Below are positions 12,311-54,600 of a DNA stretch of 64,000 nt, piece by piece (position 1 is the stretch's first letter; each line of letters starts with the position of its first letter). Source of the DNA: Hyalella azteca (Eukaryota; Arthropoda; Malacostraca; Amphipoda; Hyalellidae); NCBI RefSeq assembly GCF_000764305.2, contig NW_025939421.1:62001-126000 (forward strand), in the 5' to 3' direction. The notes under the pieces were generated by a model, which worked only from the letters and a program-made list of their open reading frames with translations, did not search any database and was not told the DNA's origin. The position numbers and the translations under genes are program-made.

Positions 12311-13423
12311 ACTGCGTTGAGGCGATTCATGCTTCGTCGCTAACTAATTTTGTTCGAGGTCAACGAGAAATCAATCAATCAAATCGTCATAATCTGTTCT
12401 TAAATACCTTCAACTTTGTATTTCTGTATTTCACTCCTTAATGATGGACTCATTCTACCACCATGGACCTTATACAAGTTGTAATCTACAATGAATGACC
12501 TACAAAGTTGCAGGTCATTCTTGAATTTTAAGGGACAGTCTACTTGAATTAATACATTTACCTAAACGGTATATCTGCATTTATATTTTTCTAGCAATTC
12601 TTTGCCCGGATAAATAATTTCTTTCCATGATCAAATCCTTTTTTATTTGCGTACAAGAATTAATTTTTCCATGCAGTGTATACTTATGCAGTGTATACTT
12701 TTCTACTTATCAGATTTGCTATGAGGACAATGAATTTCGAGAAAATATTCCTACAACCAGGGACCTCAAGTCGACGTATAAGGTCCACAAATTTCTGCAA
12801 TTGGGTGCGCATGGAATAGAATTTGTGCTTTAGAATGGAATTTGTGCTTTAGAATTGCTAGTAGGAGTCGTGCAGTGCATTTGACTGAGTTCTGCTCACT
12901 ATAGCCCGGGCGCTGCGATGCCTTGGCAGGGAATCTAAGTCATGGCAAAAATGGTGCATGGAGTGACTCTAGCTTCGAATATTATTTGCTGAATAGGAGC
13001 TTCTTACACTGCAGTGTGCCTTGCTCGTGATGCAATATGTGCGGATGCCAGTAAAAATGGAAATGCAGCAGAACGTTTTTAAAATAAATATTTCCCTGAT
13101 GTTTTGATCTACTACTAGTGCTGTTTTCAAGAAATATTTTATTAATCGCTTACCTTCCATGACAATATTTTTGCATGGAGGGCCTGACTTTTAGTTCATT
13201 AATAGAAACAATGAATTTTGCAATCATTATGAATGAAAATTGTCCTAATTCGTCTCTGCCTTCTCATTGAAAATTTTTCTTGCTCAACCTCTTTTATTTC
13301 TTCTCAGGCTTGGTTCTAAAAAAATTCAGAATTCATTTTGAAATTTGTGTTGTCATTATCAAGTTCGCGAGGTATTTTGATAGTTTGGTAGATATCAATA
13401 TCGAATCATGCACTCAGGAAACG
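12311..13423. other. No gene recognised
   Basis: AT-rich with short ORFs only. A small duplication (ggaatttgtgctttagaat) lies at 12821-12857. 12480-12520 has a short inverted repeat (aatgacctacaaagttg/caggtcatt). Confidence 0.4.
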
Positions 13424-13600
13424 AATGAGTCATTATGTCCAAATAGTGACACACTTTCTTACACACAGCACGAGCCGAGAGCGGATGTAGCACAGATACG
13501 CTCATTGGCCGGGGCAAACTAGGTTAGGATGACCCACACAAGGGCAAAAAGTGCATCACTATTCGGACAAAGCTTCACTCATTTCCCTGAGTGCACGTAG
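13424..13600. repeat. Dispersed repeat family member
   Basis: Shares tgtccaaatag.gacacac and atgacccacacaagggcaaaaagtgc..ggacaaagc.tca with 27485-27640 and, in part, with 711-775. Possibly a degenerate short non-autonomous element. Confidence 0.6.
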
Positions 13601-13690
13601 TAGAGGCGAACGAGGAGCGGCTCTGTGCAATGTTGGAAAAATTCTGGGCTTTGGCTGACGCCGCCGAATTCAATCGTGCTAATGGTGGCC

Positions 13691-13960
13691 TAACTGGTGT
13701 GGTGTGGTGGTGAATTGGGATGTATGGTGGTGAATTGGGTTGTGGTGGTGAATTGAGACGTGTGGTGGTGAATTGGGTTGTGTGGTGGTGAATTGGGTTG
13801 TGGTGGTGAATTGGGACGTGTGGTGGTGAATTGGGTTGTGGTGGTGAATTGGGACGTGTGGTGGTGAATTGGGACGTGTGGTGGTGATACGGGACGTGTG
13901 GTGGTGATATGGGACGTGTGGTGGTGAATAGGATTGTGGTGAGTTTGTGGAGTGTGTGGT
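13691..13960. repeat. GT-rich minisatellite (tggtggtgaattgggacgtg)
   Basis: About 13 units of 17-21 bp, consensus gtggtggtgaattgggacgt, about 0.5 kb upstream of exon A. Confidence 0.9.
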
Positions 13961-14482
13961 GGCTGTGGTTTAGGTTCTGTGGAACTTATTATTATTATTT
14001 TTTGAGTTTATGGGCAAGTGTGCGAATATAGTGGCAAGTTATACGAATTGTCGTTGAATTATCCTATTACTTTCACTGTAAATTCTTCAGTGGGAAACAA
14101 AGATTGTTCGAATCCATTTTCGGACTAGAATTTCATCGCTTTATTTTTTAGCACACATACACTGGGCGTGCACACTGTTCGAAGAAACGATGAATAACCG
14201 GTCGGACCGAAGTTTTAGTGACCGGTCGCTCCTTAAAATGAAAAAATTCGCCGTTATTCTGTAAAATTACATATGGAACCCGAACCATCGGTGTCGAATT
14301 TTACGGGACGGCCGGCCACTTGAACGCCGGTCCGACCGTTTCATCGCCGTTTTTTTCAAACTGTGTAGATTGTACAGTTCTTATCCTCATTAATCCAAAC
14401 TGAAATGAATAATTACTGAAATGAAAGTTGAATATTTAGTGGCGAATTGATATATATGTTTACTTTGTGGCCATTGTTGCAG

Positions 14483-44164
<29,682 letters not shown>

Positions 44165-47100
44165 TCCCAAAATACGAATTACATATTTTATTTAATCAAA
44201 TTTTAAAACTCATTTTTTTGCATTGAATGCGTTTATGCCGTTTTTTGTTGTTTCGATGTCCCTCATTTATTTTATGCATAATATTTTCTTATTCCTATTT
44301 TTCTTGTCAAGCATTTGCTTCCTCTATCCTTCATGCTGCATGATGATGGATGTTGAAATTTGTAACGAAATACGCGGTCGATATAGTACTGTTTTATCGG
44401 TTTATATCATTTTCCCGTTCGATGACACCCAAAATAATATATTTTTACAAAAATCTTTCTTAACTTCGAAACTACACGTGTTCCCAACCCAGTTGAATAT
44501 TTGCGTTCATGATATTGGAGCAAGAATAGGTATTGCTCGCGTACAAGCTGATATGAAGATCAATATACTGTATGGCAAAGTAGGTGCGATTGTTTGTGTG
44601 TTTGAAGCCTGGCTTCGCAAAAATACAAGGGTAGTTCTAGCGCGTATTCTCGATACTTATCGTATCGGGATATTACATGCGAGTTAAAATGTGGCTTCAA
44701 CGGTTAAATTATTAGAAATAGAAAAAAATCTGGAGGGGAAAAGTTAGATTTAAAACATTTAATTGGACGTTGTTAAGTGTAATTTTATTCAAAAATGAAA
44801 CTTCATTTTTCATAGACTTTAAAAAAAACGGGAGATAAACAAGAGTTCCGTGCTTAATGTGAATCGGACAAGACTAGTTTTAATTAACGTTCGTTACTTT
44901 TAAGACTGGATTCTGGAATATTGGATCCAGTATTTCAGGATTCAGAATAACATGCTTCTTATATCGCGTCAATTATCTATCTCAGGGAAAGTCTTGCTAA
45001 CTCCATACGAAACATACTAAATAATTACCTCATCTATTCTAAAGCAGCATAACCAAAAATGTAGAGATTCGCAAGTTGACTGGTTAACATTTAAATTTAG
45101 CAGGTTTCTTATCATATTTGAATAAAAATGTTGGGATATTCAAAAAAATTTTGACAACTAATTTATTTCGAACGCATGTATTGTCGCCGTCACCATACAT
45201 CATTTGATTTCATTATCCCTATTAATAGGTCTCATTTATGTCATTATTTAGTTTTTGAGATTTTCGGCCACGTGAATGAAACATCCAATTTACGAAATTT
45301 CACACTACTTTTTGTCACATTTATGAACATAATCATTCACTTCCTGTATTTTAAAGAATGTTTCATACAGATATACAGGCACCATCATTCATTTATAGAA
45401 TTATAGGAGATATTTTATCATGTCATCTAGTGTAACCTTTGATTCTATAAGCCTTAACTTTACTGAATACAAGGAACCCTTTTTGTCCCTCAGAAGTTGT
45501 TGAAAATGGCAATTGCTCTAGGGGCCGGTTACGCTCAACTTTTCAGCTGCCTTTGCCTGAAAGTTCAAACGTAGGTTTCAACTTAAAAAAATAACAGTTT
45601 CACGTGAATCAATCATAAATGCTTTTAATCGCTTAATATCGTTTATTATTATTATTATAATTATTAGTATTATTATTCGGAATCAATTTATCAATCTTTA
45701 TGGACACAATCCTCGATCTGACCAACAGCTACCAATATAAGGTATTAACACATCATTATTACGATTAAATTCCGTTATTATATCAACGATAATTAGCCTG
45801 GATTATTGTCAATGTGTAGGCCTTCAACATGTATATATGGGTTAGGAATGTAACACAATCAGCCCAGCAAGCAGTCAAACGTGTGCATCTTTCTCGTTTA
45901 ACGCTCTTGTCACGACAGATTTGAGCTGCGCTTGAGTTTCGACCTCCAAAACTTTAATCACTTTAGTAAACTTCTGATACAAACGCAACATAAAAAAGCA
46001 AAACTTCTCCCTAGAATTTCGAACGAAGTTCTGACTCTAGCGCGTCGAGACTCTTTGGACGATCCAGACCACTAAAAAACTGGCCATTTTATATGATTTT
46101 TATTTATTTTGTTCAGGACGGAAGAAACTTAACTGACGATTTCCTGTCTGATGCATTTTATCATAATAATATGCAATAATTTCTCTCTGAAACTTCTTAG
46201 ATGTTTCTACGTATTGTTCATCGGAATTCCCCTATTGTTCATTCTACGTTCAAAAACTTTACATCCAAGTCTTTAATCTATTTAATCTAAAAAAATTGCA
46301 TAAAATTAAACCGTAAATTTCATTTCAACTAGCAAAACATTAGCTGAATAACTGAAGCCTCTCCCAATTTTAGTATACGAAAACTGTGAAATTGGTTTTA
46401 AGATTCTCGTTACAAAATTCATTGCCAAGAATTGAAAAATAGCACTCACGAATTATCTCTCCTTGAAAATTCAGTCTTCGTTGTTAAACTAACTACATCC
46501 ATCGGACACGCGACACTCTGCATGAACTATCTATTGCGTTATCTTCTCTCAACTCTAATCTCTTAATTTACGTCACTCTGACGCGTGCCCTGTGCGCTTG
46601 TATCTACATACCCTAAATTACTTTATTATTTTTCACCTTGAAGAAGACACTTTCACAATCCTGCATGAGCATTTTCACTTGCTTGATTAGGAAGGCATTA
46701 ATTATTTAAGTCAAATATCAACAGTACTTATTGTACGATTCATAACAAACACAATCGTCTACCTCACACAATCTGCTACTATCATTAGTCTCATGAAGTC
46801 ATTTGTATTCGAAAACACGCAAATCCTCAGGCAACCACTTTCCTTGTTTTTTTTTTTTAAGGGATTTGGAACGCCTCGTTATCTTAAGACACGGCTTTCA
46901 TTCCCATTGACGGCTTTCCTACGCAAAATTCACAACAATTTTTTCCCCATCTCCTCGCATCACTGGTATTGGGAGTATTTTATTCTGTCAATTTACCCTC
47001 AAATAATTCATTCAAAATCATTAGTAAATCACATGTTTTTCTTTGATCATTTTATTATCAATTTCTTATTTATAAAATCTTTTGTAATTCATACACGATT

Positions 47101-49729
47101 CAGGAACGACCAACCATCAAACATGGCTGCCCTATGAATCTCTTTACCCTATCATTTTCCCTCATAAATCATAGCCAGTCTGTCATCGGTCACAGATATG
47201 GAGCAAACTATTCGCCTAGAACTTTTTTACGAAGTTTAGGATCGCTCTATTGCCTTGGAAAGTTGCATGAGCGTTTGTTTTTCCTTCCCTGCAACTGAGA
47301 ACATCTTGCCTGCAACTCCCAGCTCTGCTCTCTGCACATGCGAACAGTAAGAGGCTGATTATACATAGTTTGCTTTCTGAGATCGATGTTTTTTTCGGGT
47401 GATGTTGTGAGAGATCTCACCTATTCTTCTTAAGTTAAAGCACTTTCAATCTCGAGTGAAATCATGTTTGTTTTAATGCATTTAATCTACTTTATATTCC
47501 AGTCACATCTAAATTTTTTTGTTTTTAGTTCAAACTCTTGCAAGCAAGAGGAATCATATTGTATAATTTTGCACTTCACGAACTTTAACAGGTTTTCAAA
47601 TCTCTTAAAAATTGGAATACTTGCATAAATGAATTCATATTTTTCTGTTTCAATTTACAGACTTATGTTGCGAAAAGCATTTTATCAGTTTCGATTTTGT
47701 GGTATTGTTGTAATCTTAATTTAAAACCAACAATCTTAAACAATTGCATTTTTAAGACGGTGTTATAATATTATTCAAGATGGTGCAATAACATTGTTTA
47801 TGCCTGCGTGATGAAATATTTAATTTCATAACGTCATTCTAGCACTTGGTTTTTGAATGGAAGCTTCGTAAACATGAACCGTTCTTAAATATTTCCATCC
47901 GTCAAATTTCTCACTCGGAGCGATTTGAATATTAATCTAAATTCTATAAAATTCACTTGCATAAAATATTCCGATTCAAACCTGATTAATCCTCAGGCAT
48001 ATTTTGTATGAAATTTTTAGATTGAGAACCCACAACGGCACCTGCCGTCCTTTATTCATTTTCATATATCTAAGTAATAATTAATTTTTCTCGGTTTCAA
48101 AGCAAACGCTATAATCAGTTCTCTGTTCATCTTTTATTTTATTTCTTATAATTAAGGTTTACATGAATATAGCCGATAAATTTCACTTTTCAAAACAAGT
48201 CACTTCAGTTTTACAACTTTCTGATTTACCAATGAAAATAAAAACTAAAACACAACTTTTGAATTTGCAGTCCCTCATTCAAGGAATTACTTTTGCTTGA
48301 ATAAACGTAGTCCTACATGAAAAAATACCCATACGGGTATCTGCTTACAATATCCATTCAAAATATGTATTCTCGCAAATTCTCGATGATGTTGTATTTG
48401 CATATTTGTCTCCATTTTTTCTGTGGCTGGGGAACCAGTAATTTAAAAAAGTTCTAAATATAATTTTTTTTAGCTGCAGTGACCATTCTAAAATGTTGAC
48501 GTCGCAGCAGCTCCAAATAATTTAGCTTCTAGAACACACACATGCATGAAATATTCTGCTTCATTTCCAAGCTCCACGTCAGACAAGCTGAATTAGCGCA
48601 GAGGACTTGCAGGAGATTGCCAGACGCTGTGTCCAACTACGCAGCCAACTTAAACTCATGATGAAAAAACTTTAATTTTCGAAACTAATGCTAGTACATG
48701 GGGCTTGTTGCAAGGCTTTGATGCTTAATTGTATATTTTAAAGCAGCTGGGGAATTGAATTTTCAACAGGGATCTTTTTCAAGGTTGTTTTTATATTTTT
48801 TATGCACTAAGAAAGATTTTGATAAATTTAATACTATATTGACGCAGGATAAAAGTATTGCTTTTCATGAATCATTCAAATCACTATTCCAGTAAGTAAA
48901 AACAACATAAATTTTTTGCCGAATTTCACATGAAAACTAAGTGAAGTGTTCACATCGTCAGGTTCCTACTTCTCCTCCTCAGGGCCAAGAGCTTCACCAT
49001 CGGCAGCAATGTTCTCTGCTCCACTTGGATCGCCCCTGTTGATGTCACTTCAGCGTAGCTACGAGAAATTTATTCGACCGTATTTTTGCCGATTCTTAAT
49101 GATTTAAATCGGCTGCCATCTGATAAAAATAGAATCACTTTACATTCACGACTAATTTGAGGCATTCATGACTTATGCTCTGAATAATTCACATTTTCTC
49201 TTTCCTGCCTCAACTTGGCTGCCCAAATCCCCTAGATTACCTTTTTGAAAAATAAGCTGCTTCGTACAGGTTCAGCGGCGTGGCTGGTAATTTCTGTTTA
49301 CGTTCTGGTGAACTTTAGTGAAAATGTAATTTTCCCTGCCAATGGCATTTTTGTGAGTCTTTTTAATAAATTTATGGAAATACTGTGAACAAACCATTAC
49401 ACACCATTGAGACGTGCAGTGGGAACGTAATTTAAGGCTTCCAGAAGTTCTGTTAATTTTTGTTAATGACCTGTAAACCTTTGGATTTCTTAAACATTTT
49501 CAAAACAATTTTTTAGTTCATGTTTTACTTTAAAAGCGGCTTTTTACCTTGAATAATTCTTGATGATATTTGACTACGTCTTTGAATTTGGTTGGTGAGC
49601 ATCTAAAAGTATTGAAAAAGTGCAGATAAATTAAATTTATATTGAAACCTATATATTGTTGTGAACATTTTCCGGTCTTGAATCGTGATTCTGTCTCATT
49701 TCAGGCACAATACGATCTATCAATGTCGA

Positions 49730-49779
<50 letters not shown>

Positions 49780-50252
49780 TCTGTTGGTTTCTAGTATCAA
49801 CGTTCATGATCATGATTTTTTATACTTCACTTCATCAACAGTGTTTAAATCCTCGTTAAGTCTACTAATATTGGGAGGTGATTACGTTTCAAAAATATAC
49901 GTCATTTGTTTGAAAAATTATCCACAAATTTAACCTGATGTTTCTCCTCCATTGTTGGTCGTTTTTTTTTTATATTTGATGTGTAAATTCCGCAAATTTT
50001 GCGCAAATATATTCGAATTTTAGTTTACATTAATGCAAGGTGCGACTTTGCTGTCCTATTCACGGTCAAAAAGAACTTCGATTTATGATTCCATTCGCGC
50101 TTGGATTACTGAATAAGCAATCCTTGACAATAATTTATTGTAAATTAGTAATTGACCTATTGAATAAGAAATCGGTTTATTGAGTAATTAAGTAATCGAT
50201 TTATTTAATTACCATACGATTATAATAATACCAATGTTTAGTTTAGATGATA
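44165..50252. other. 3' UTR and intergenic DNA
   Basis: Presumably begins with the 3' UTR of the receptor. A possible polyadenylation signal aataaa is at 45121, among many chance candidates in AT-rich sequence. A TTA-rich microsatellite lies at 45640-45680. The 154-codon open frame at 44223-44687 lacks family motifs and is not called as a gene. Confidence 0.5.
49733..49780. repeat. (CT)n microsatellite
   Basis: Nearly pure CT dinucleotide run with a single CTAT interruption. Confidence 0.97.
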
Positions 50253-50260
50253 GTCAGATG
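50253..50260. repeat. Left 8-bp target-site duplication of the hAT element
   Basis: GTCAGATG directly before the TAGAGATGC terminus. Confidence 0.9.
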
Positions 50261-51681
50261 TAGAGATGCGACGTAAAAAAAACACTCATGTTTTTTTTAA
50301 TAAAAAACAAGTTTTTTTTAATAAAAAACATCAGCCTAAAAAAACATGTTTTTTATTGTTTTTTTTAGAAAAACATAAATAAATGCAAATAAATCCATAA
50401 TCACTTTACCTGAGGGCCACAGGATGATAGGTGACAGGTCTATGCTGTATCTTAAAATTCCTAATATCATTGAATGACAGCAAAGTCATTTGTATTGCAT
50501 CATAGCTACTTGCCTATTGCATCATCTTTCAATAAACGTAGCAGGTGCAGGCTGCCAGGCGGCGCCGCGTCCCCGCGCGGCTTGTTAAATCGTCCTTGCA
50601 TATTGCATCATCTTTTATTTAACATTGTTCCAGCCTTCCAGGCCGCCAGTCAGTGAGCTGCGCGGGTTATTGCATCATCCTTGTATATTGCATCTTCTTT
50701 TAGTTAACATTGTTGCAGGCCGCCAGTCAGTGAACCGTGCTAGCATGCCATGTGTTAATGGTGGCAAACTTTTTGGAGAGATTGCAGACTACCGATCAAA
50801 ACAGAAACTATTTCATAAGCCATACATCTGGAATGCTGTGAAACACACCACACCATCGACTTGGTGGTCTAGCTTGTGTGGCTCCACTGAACTATCAAAA
50901 ATCGCCAGTCAGATACTGAACTTGCCTCCCACAAGTGCAGCTGTTGAACGCTCGTTCAGCAGGCACTCGCACGTGCACTCAGCGAAGCGGAATAGATTGA
51001 CAGCAGAGAGGGCGGGCAAATTGGTGTATATAGGGCATAACCTACAATTGATCGACGATGCCGATAATGAACCTGCTGCATTGCCATCAGCCTCAGAAAA
51101 ATGGCCGTGATTGTTAACAACTGCAGGCTTAAACCAAGAGCATCAAAACGAGTCAGACAGTGACACTGACAGCCATATGGACATGGATGATGTTCATGAC
51201 CCTGATGGAGATCAACAAGAAGATACTCTTCAAAGCCTTGGTGATACAGTGATAAGTGATAGTGACTCTGAGTGAATCATGCCTCACGAGTCATGGTGAG
51301 TGATGCCGACTCGATGAGGCACGTGACCCACGTCACATACCACAAGTGACTTCGATATGTTTACTTGAAATGGAGTACTTTTTTTAGATGCTTTTATTTT
51401 TTCTACAGATTTTGATATCAGAGTCTGGTATCTGGTTGGGAGGGACTGAGTCAAGAACTAGAAGTATTAGGCTTGATAAATTATAAATCACACATGAGAT
51501 ATGTTAAATAAGATTTAAAAACACATCATTTCAATGTATATTAAGGGTATAGATATATTGATCCCAAATAAATACACGAAAGAAAAAAAAACAATAAAAA
51601 ACAAAAAAAACACACAAAAAAAATGTTTTTTTTTACTAAAAAAAACACTCTGGAAAAAAAAACGTTTTTTTTGCATCTCTA
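50261..51681 (+). mobile_element. hAT transposon insertion, internally deleted, with 8-bp target duplication
   Basis: Both ends begin TAGAGATGC (5' end at 50261; 3' end reverse complement at 51681), and GTCAGATG is duplicated on each side (50253-50260 and 51682-51689), the 8-bp size typical of hAT elements. The subterminal regions are A/T homopolymer-rich (aaaaaacatgtttttt types) and partly complementary. The interior keeps only the C-terminal end of a transposase. Total 1421 bp, too short for a full hAT, so an internally deleted copy, probably mobilised in trans. Confidence 0.92.
50625..51275 (+). pseudogene. hAT transposase C-terminal dimerisation domain, one in-frame stop
   Basis: Open from 50625 to a TGA at 51108-51110, then open in the same frame to TGA at 51273-51275. 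Residues 77-87 carry PSTWWSSLCGS, followed by LSKIASQILNLPPTSAAVERSFS and KRNRLTAERAGKLVYIGHN: the signature of the hAT family C-terminal dimerisation region. After the internal stop the frame continues as an Asp/Ser/Glu-rich tail ending SDSDSE. The DNA-binding zinc finger and the catalytic core upstream are missing. Upstream, ttgcatcatcttttatttaacattgttccag..gccgccagtcagtga is duplicated at about 50590-50660 and 50680-50735. Confidence 0.88.
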
Positions 51682-51689
51682 GTCAGATG
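51682..51689. repeat. Right 8-bp target-site duplication of the hAT element
   Basis: GTCAGATG directly after the GCATCTCTA terminus. Confidence 0.9.
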
Positions 51690-54600
51690 TGTGGAATATA
51701 ATTTTAAACATCCCTAATGAAGGCTAAAGAAATTAAGCTCTGATTTTAACGCCTCGAAAAAAATAACATAGAATTACCGTCCCAAATATTAAGCTGTGAC
51801 GTCATTGTATAAAGACTATCTTAGTAATGCGAGGAGTGGAGATATATACAAATTCACGTATTCACAATCCCAAGCACTTCTATTGTTAATCGCTGTAATT
51901 TAGAACAATGTTCGTTTATCAAATTATTTTTATCCTTCTCTGTCACTACTTATAAAAATATAAACTAAAATTCAATTTCTATCAATCAAAAATCACTATT
52001 TTATAGTAATGTTTGAACAATTTCAACTCATTTTGTCCATGAAATCAATTTTATTTATTTTTTCTTATCAAATTAATCTACTTTATCTGATGAACCTGCT
52101 GCGTATGAGGTTAAACGTTTTACCCAAAGTCTCATGGCCTGAATTAAAGATGAATTAATTAACGATGAATTACTTAAGCATCGTACTTGACTCGCATTCC
52201 AATCGAGGTATGATCAGCATTGAAATTGATCTCCATAAGCGGCTAAGATTATTCTTTCTTTAAGTTACCATATTCTCTGAAAATGTAATGACGTATTTAT
52301 TTTGTCGACCTTCGTGCAAAATTTTCGTTACTTTTTTATTATTCGATTATTATCATAACATAATTGTTGGTAATTCTCAAATAGCCGAGTACTTCCTACA
52401 TACGTAACGTCAAGAAAGTTATATAATGTGAAAACTTCAGAGGTTCAACAGATTTCTCAATAAGTTTATACTCATGCTTTGTATTTTTAAGGCATAAATT
52501 TTGCCTGAATTAAGTGATTGTCTTATCAAAATTTTTCATCAGACAATTGTTTGTTGTCAATTAAATATTTTATCATGTAAAATTGCTTGTGTGTTCAAGC
52601 AAATACACTCTTCATGTTTGAGTCAATTGAGATAATAATTTACGAACCCTTCTTCACAAAATTAATTTTTGTTTAATTAAACGGCAAGAATATTGCCCAA
52701 TCTCCAGCAATTGTAAAAATTAGGAAAATTAGGTAATAAAGCCAATGCTTCATCAGATTATCCTGGAGACTGAATGAAAATTTTTTCTGTTAGTTTTAGA
52801 TTCGAGAATAGGGTTGTGTGTAGACGGCAACTGATGAGCTCGATCATGCATGATTGGTTTAACTTCAATTTTCGTAGAATTTCTAGAATTCGTCTTACAA
52901 ACGTACCGGGGAATATTCCTATTGTATGCGAGGAATGTAACTTTCTATCTAGACTTTATTAATAATTGTGTATTAATATGGCAAGCACATATTTCTATGA
53001 ACCTGTAGTAAAAATTGTATAATGCTTGGAATTTTTATTAGCCTTTTTAAATTTGAAATGATCCTTATTCCTGGCCCAATTAACTGTTTTGTGCATTTAA
53101 TCGCTCCTTCAAAATAGATGACACTCAAATAAAAAACTGCATTGCCGTTCAGCAATGCAGTTGGTGCAGAATAGAAAATAGTCGTTGGTGTAAAATATAG
53201 AGTAGGCCCTATCCCCTCTCATTTATTCTATGATCCATGAGTCCGCAAAGCTCATGTACGAGTTTCCACTATTACTGGTGTGGCAGATGCTCTCCTGGCT
53301 CTTTAATTGAAAGTGAGAATGAATAGCAAATTTTAGTAAAAGATACTAATAGTATTGTATTATAGTATATTCTACTATAATTTACTAAGAAGATAACACC
53401 TAGAACCTGAATGCACTACTGAAACACGTAAATAATATTTTCATAATAATACTTATAAAAACGTATTTCCTGCCCTACACTTCATATTACTGGATATCTC
53501 TTCGAATTCATATTAGTTTTCTGAAAAGTGAAAATGCATTACTGCAACGGCTTCTTTCTCTGGCTTCAGTCGTAGTCTAATCAGAGCTCAAGGTTTATTC
53601 CAAAGCCGTGCTCACATCCACCTTCCAAAAATTCAACCGACGATTTGAATAATTTGAGGCAAAAGTCCGCCTCTGTTCCAAGTTTTTGAGACACCCATGA
53701 AAGACTCTTTTGCATGCACAAAGCCAGCAGAACTTTCCGCCACATCGACGCCTCGCACCGGAACCGTTGCAACATGGCGGACATTTCTGATGTGTCGGTG
53801 ATGGGCTTGTGTGTTGGAGCGAACCTTAGTTCGTGAATTTATTATATTAGTGTGCTGAAAAACTCCTACATTAGTGTGCTAAAAAAATTCCAGAGATGTT
53901 AATATTCACTGTGGTGTCGTTACATTCATAGAAAAATCATTCAATAGATTTTTGAGTCGTTAGAAAACTGCTATAGAGCCTGTGACTGGAAAAGGTATAC
54001 GTGGTAATTAGTAGGTAGTTGCAACTTGCATTTCATAGATGAATTCCTGTACCTGTACAGGCTGTACTGATTTGAAGTAGAAGGGCTACCAGCCTACCAA
54101 TGACCAAGTAAGTAATTATCTTGCCCTTGGTTTCAAACATTTGTACGTGATCGGGCTTCATTCTTTGTCAATAAGAAATCAAATAGTGATCTTGCAACTT
54201 AATTTCACAAAGACATTTTAATTACCTATCTAACGTAGCATTTGAGCAGTGTTAATATAAATTCATTTCAATTTCTAAGTAGAACATATTCTACAGGTTG
54301 TCTCAGGCTTCCTATAATTATTGTTCGGCAACTGGGATTAATTTCCTCGTTTTCTATACTCCAGCATCCTTTATAAATGGACGATGCGCCCTATAATCAT
54401 TTCATGCCAAGGCAATTCAGCTCACAAAACTCAGCAGCGTTCTGGCAAAATTGTCGGTACCGAATTCAGACAAAAATTATCCATAAAGGATTAGCTTGCA
54501 AAGCATAGAACACATTAAGTATTTTTAGCTGAAAACTTTTCATCATTTTGTCCTAAGTCACCTGAACGTTAAATTTTGCGCTAAGATGAACCTGTAATTC

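Noticed and set aside
44223..44687. 154-codon open frame after the receptor stop
   Set aside because: No recognisable domain; hydrophobic start and AT-rich composition fit 3' UTR sequence read by chance.
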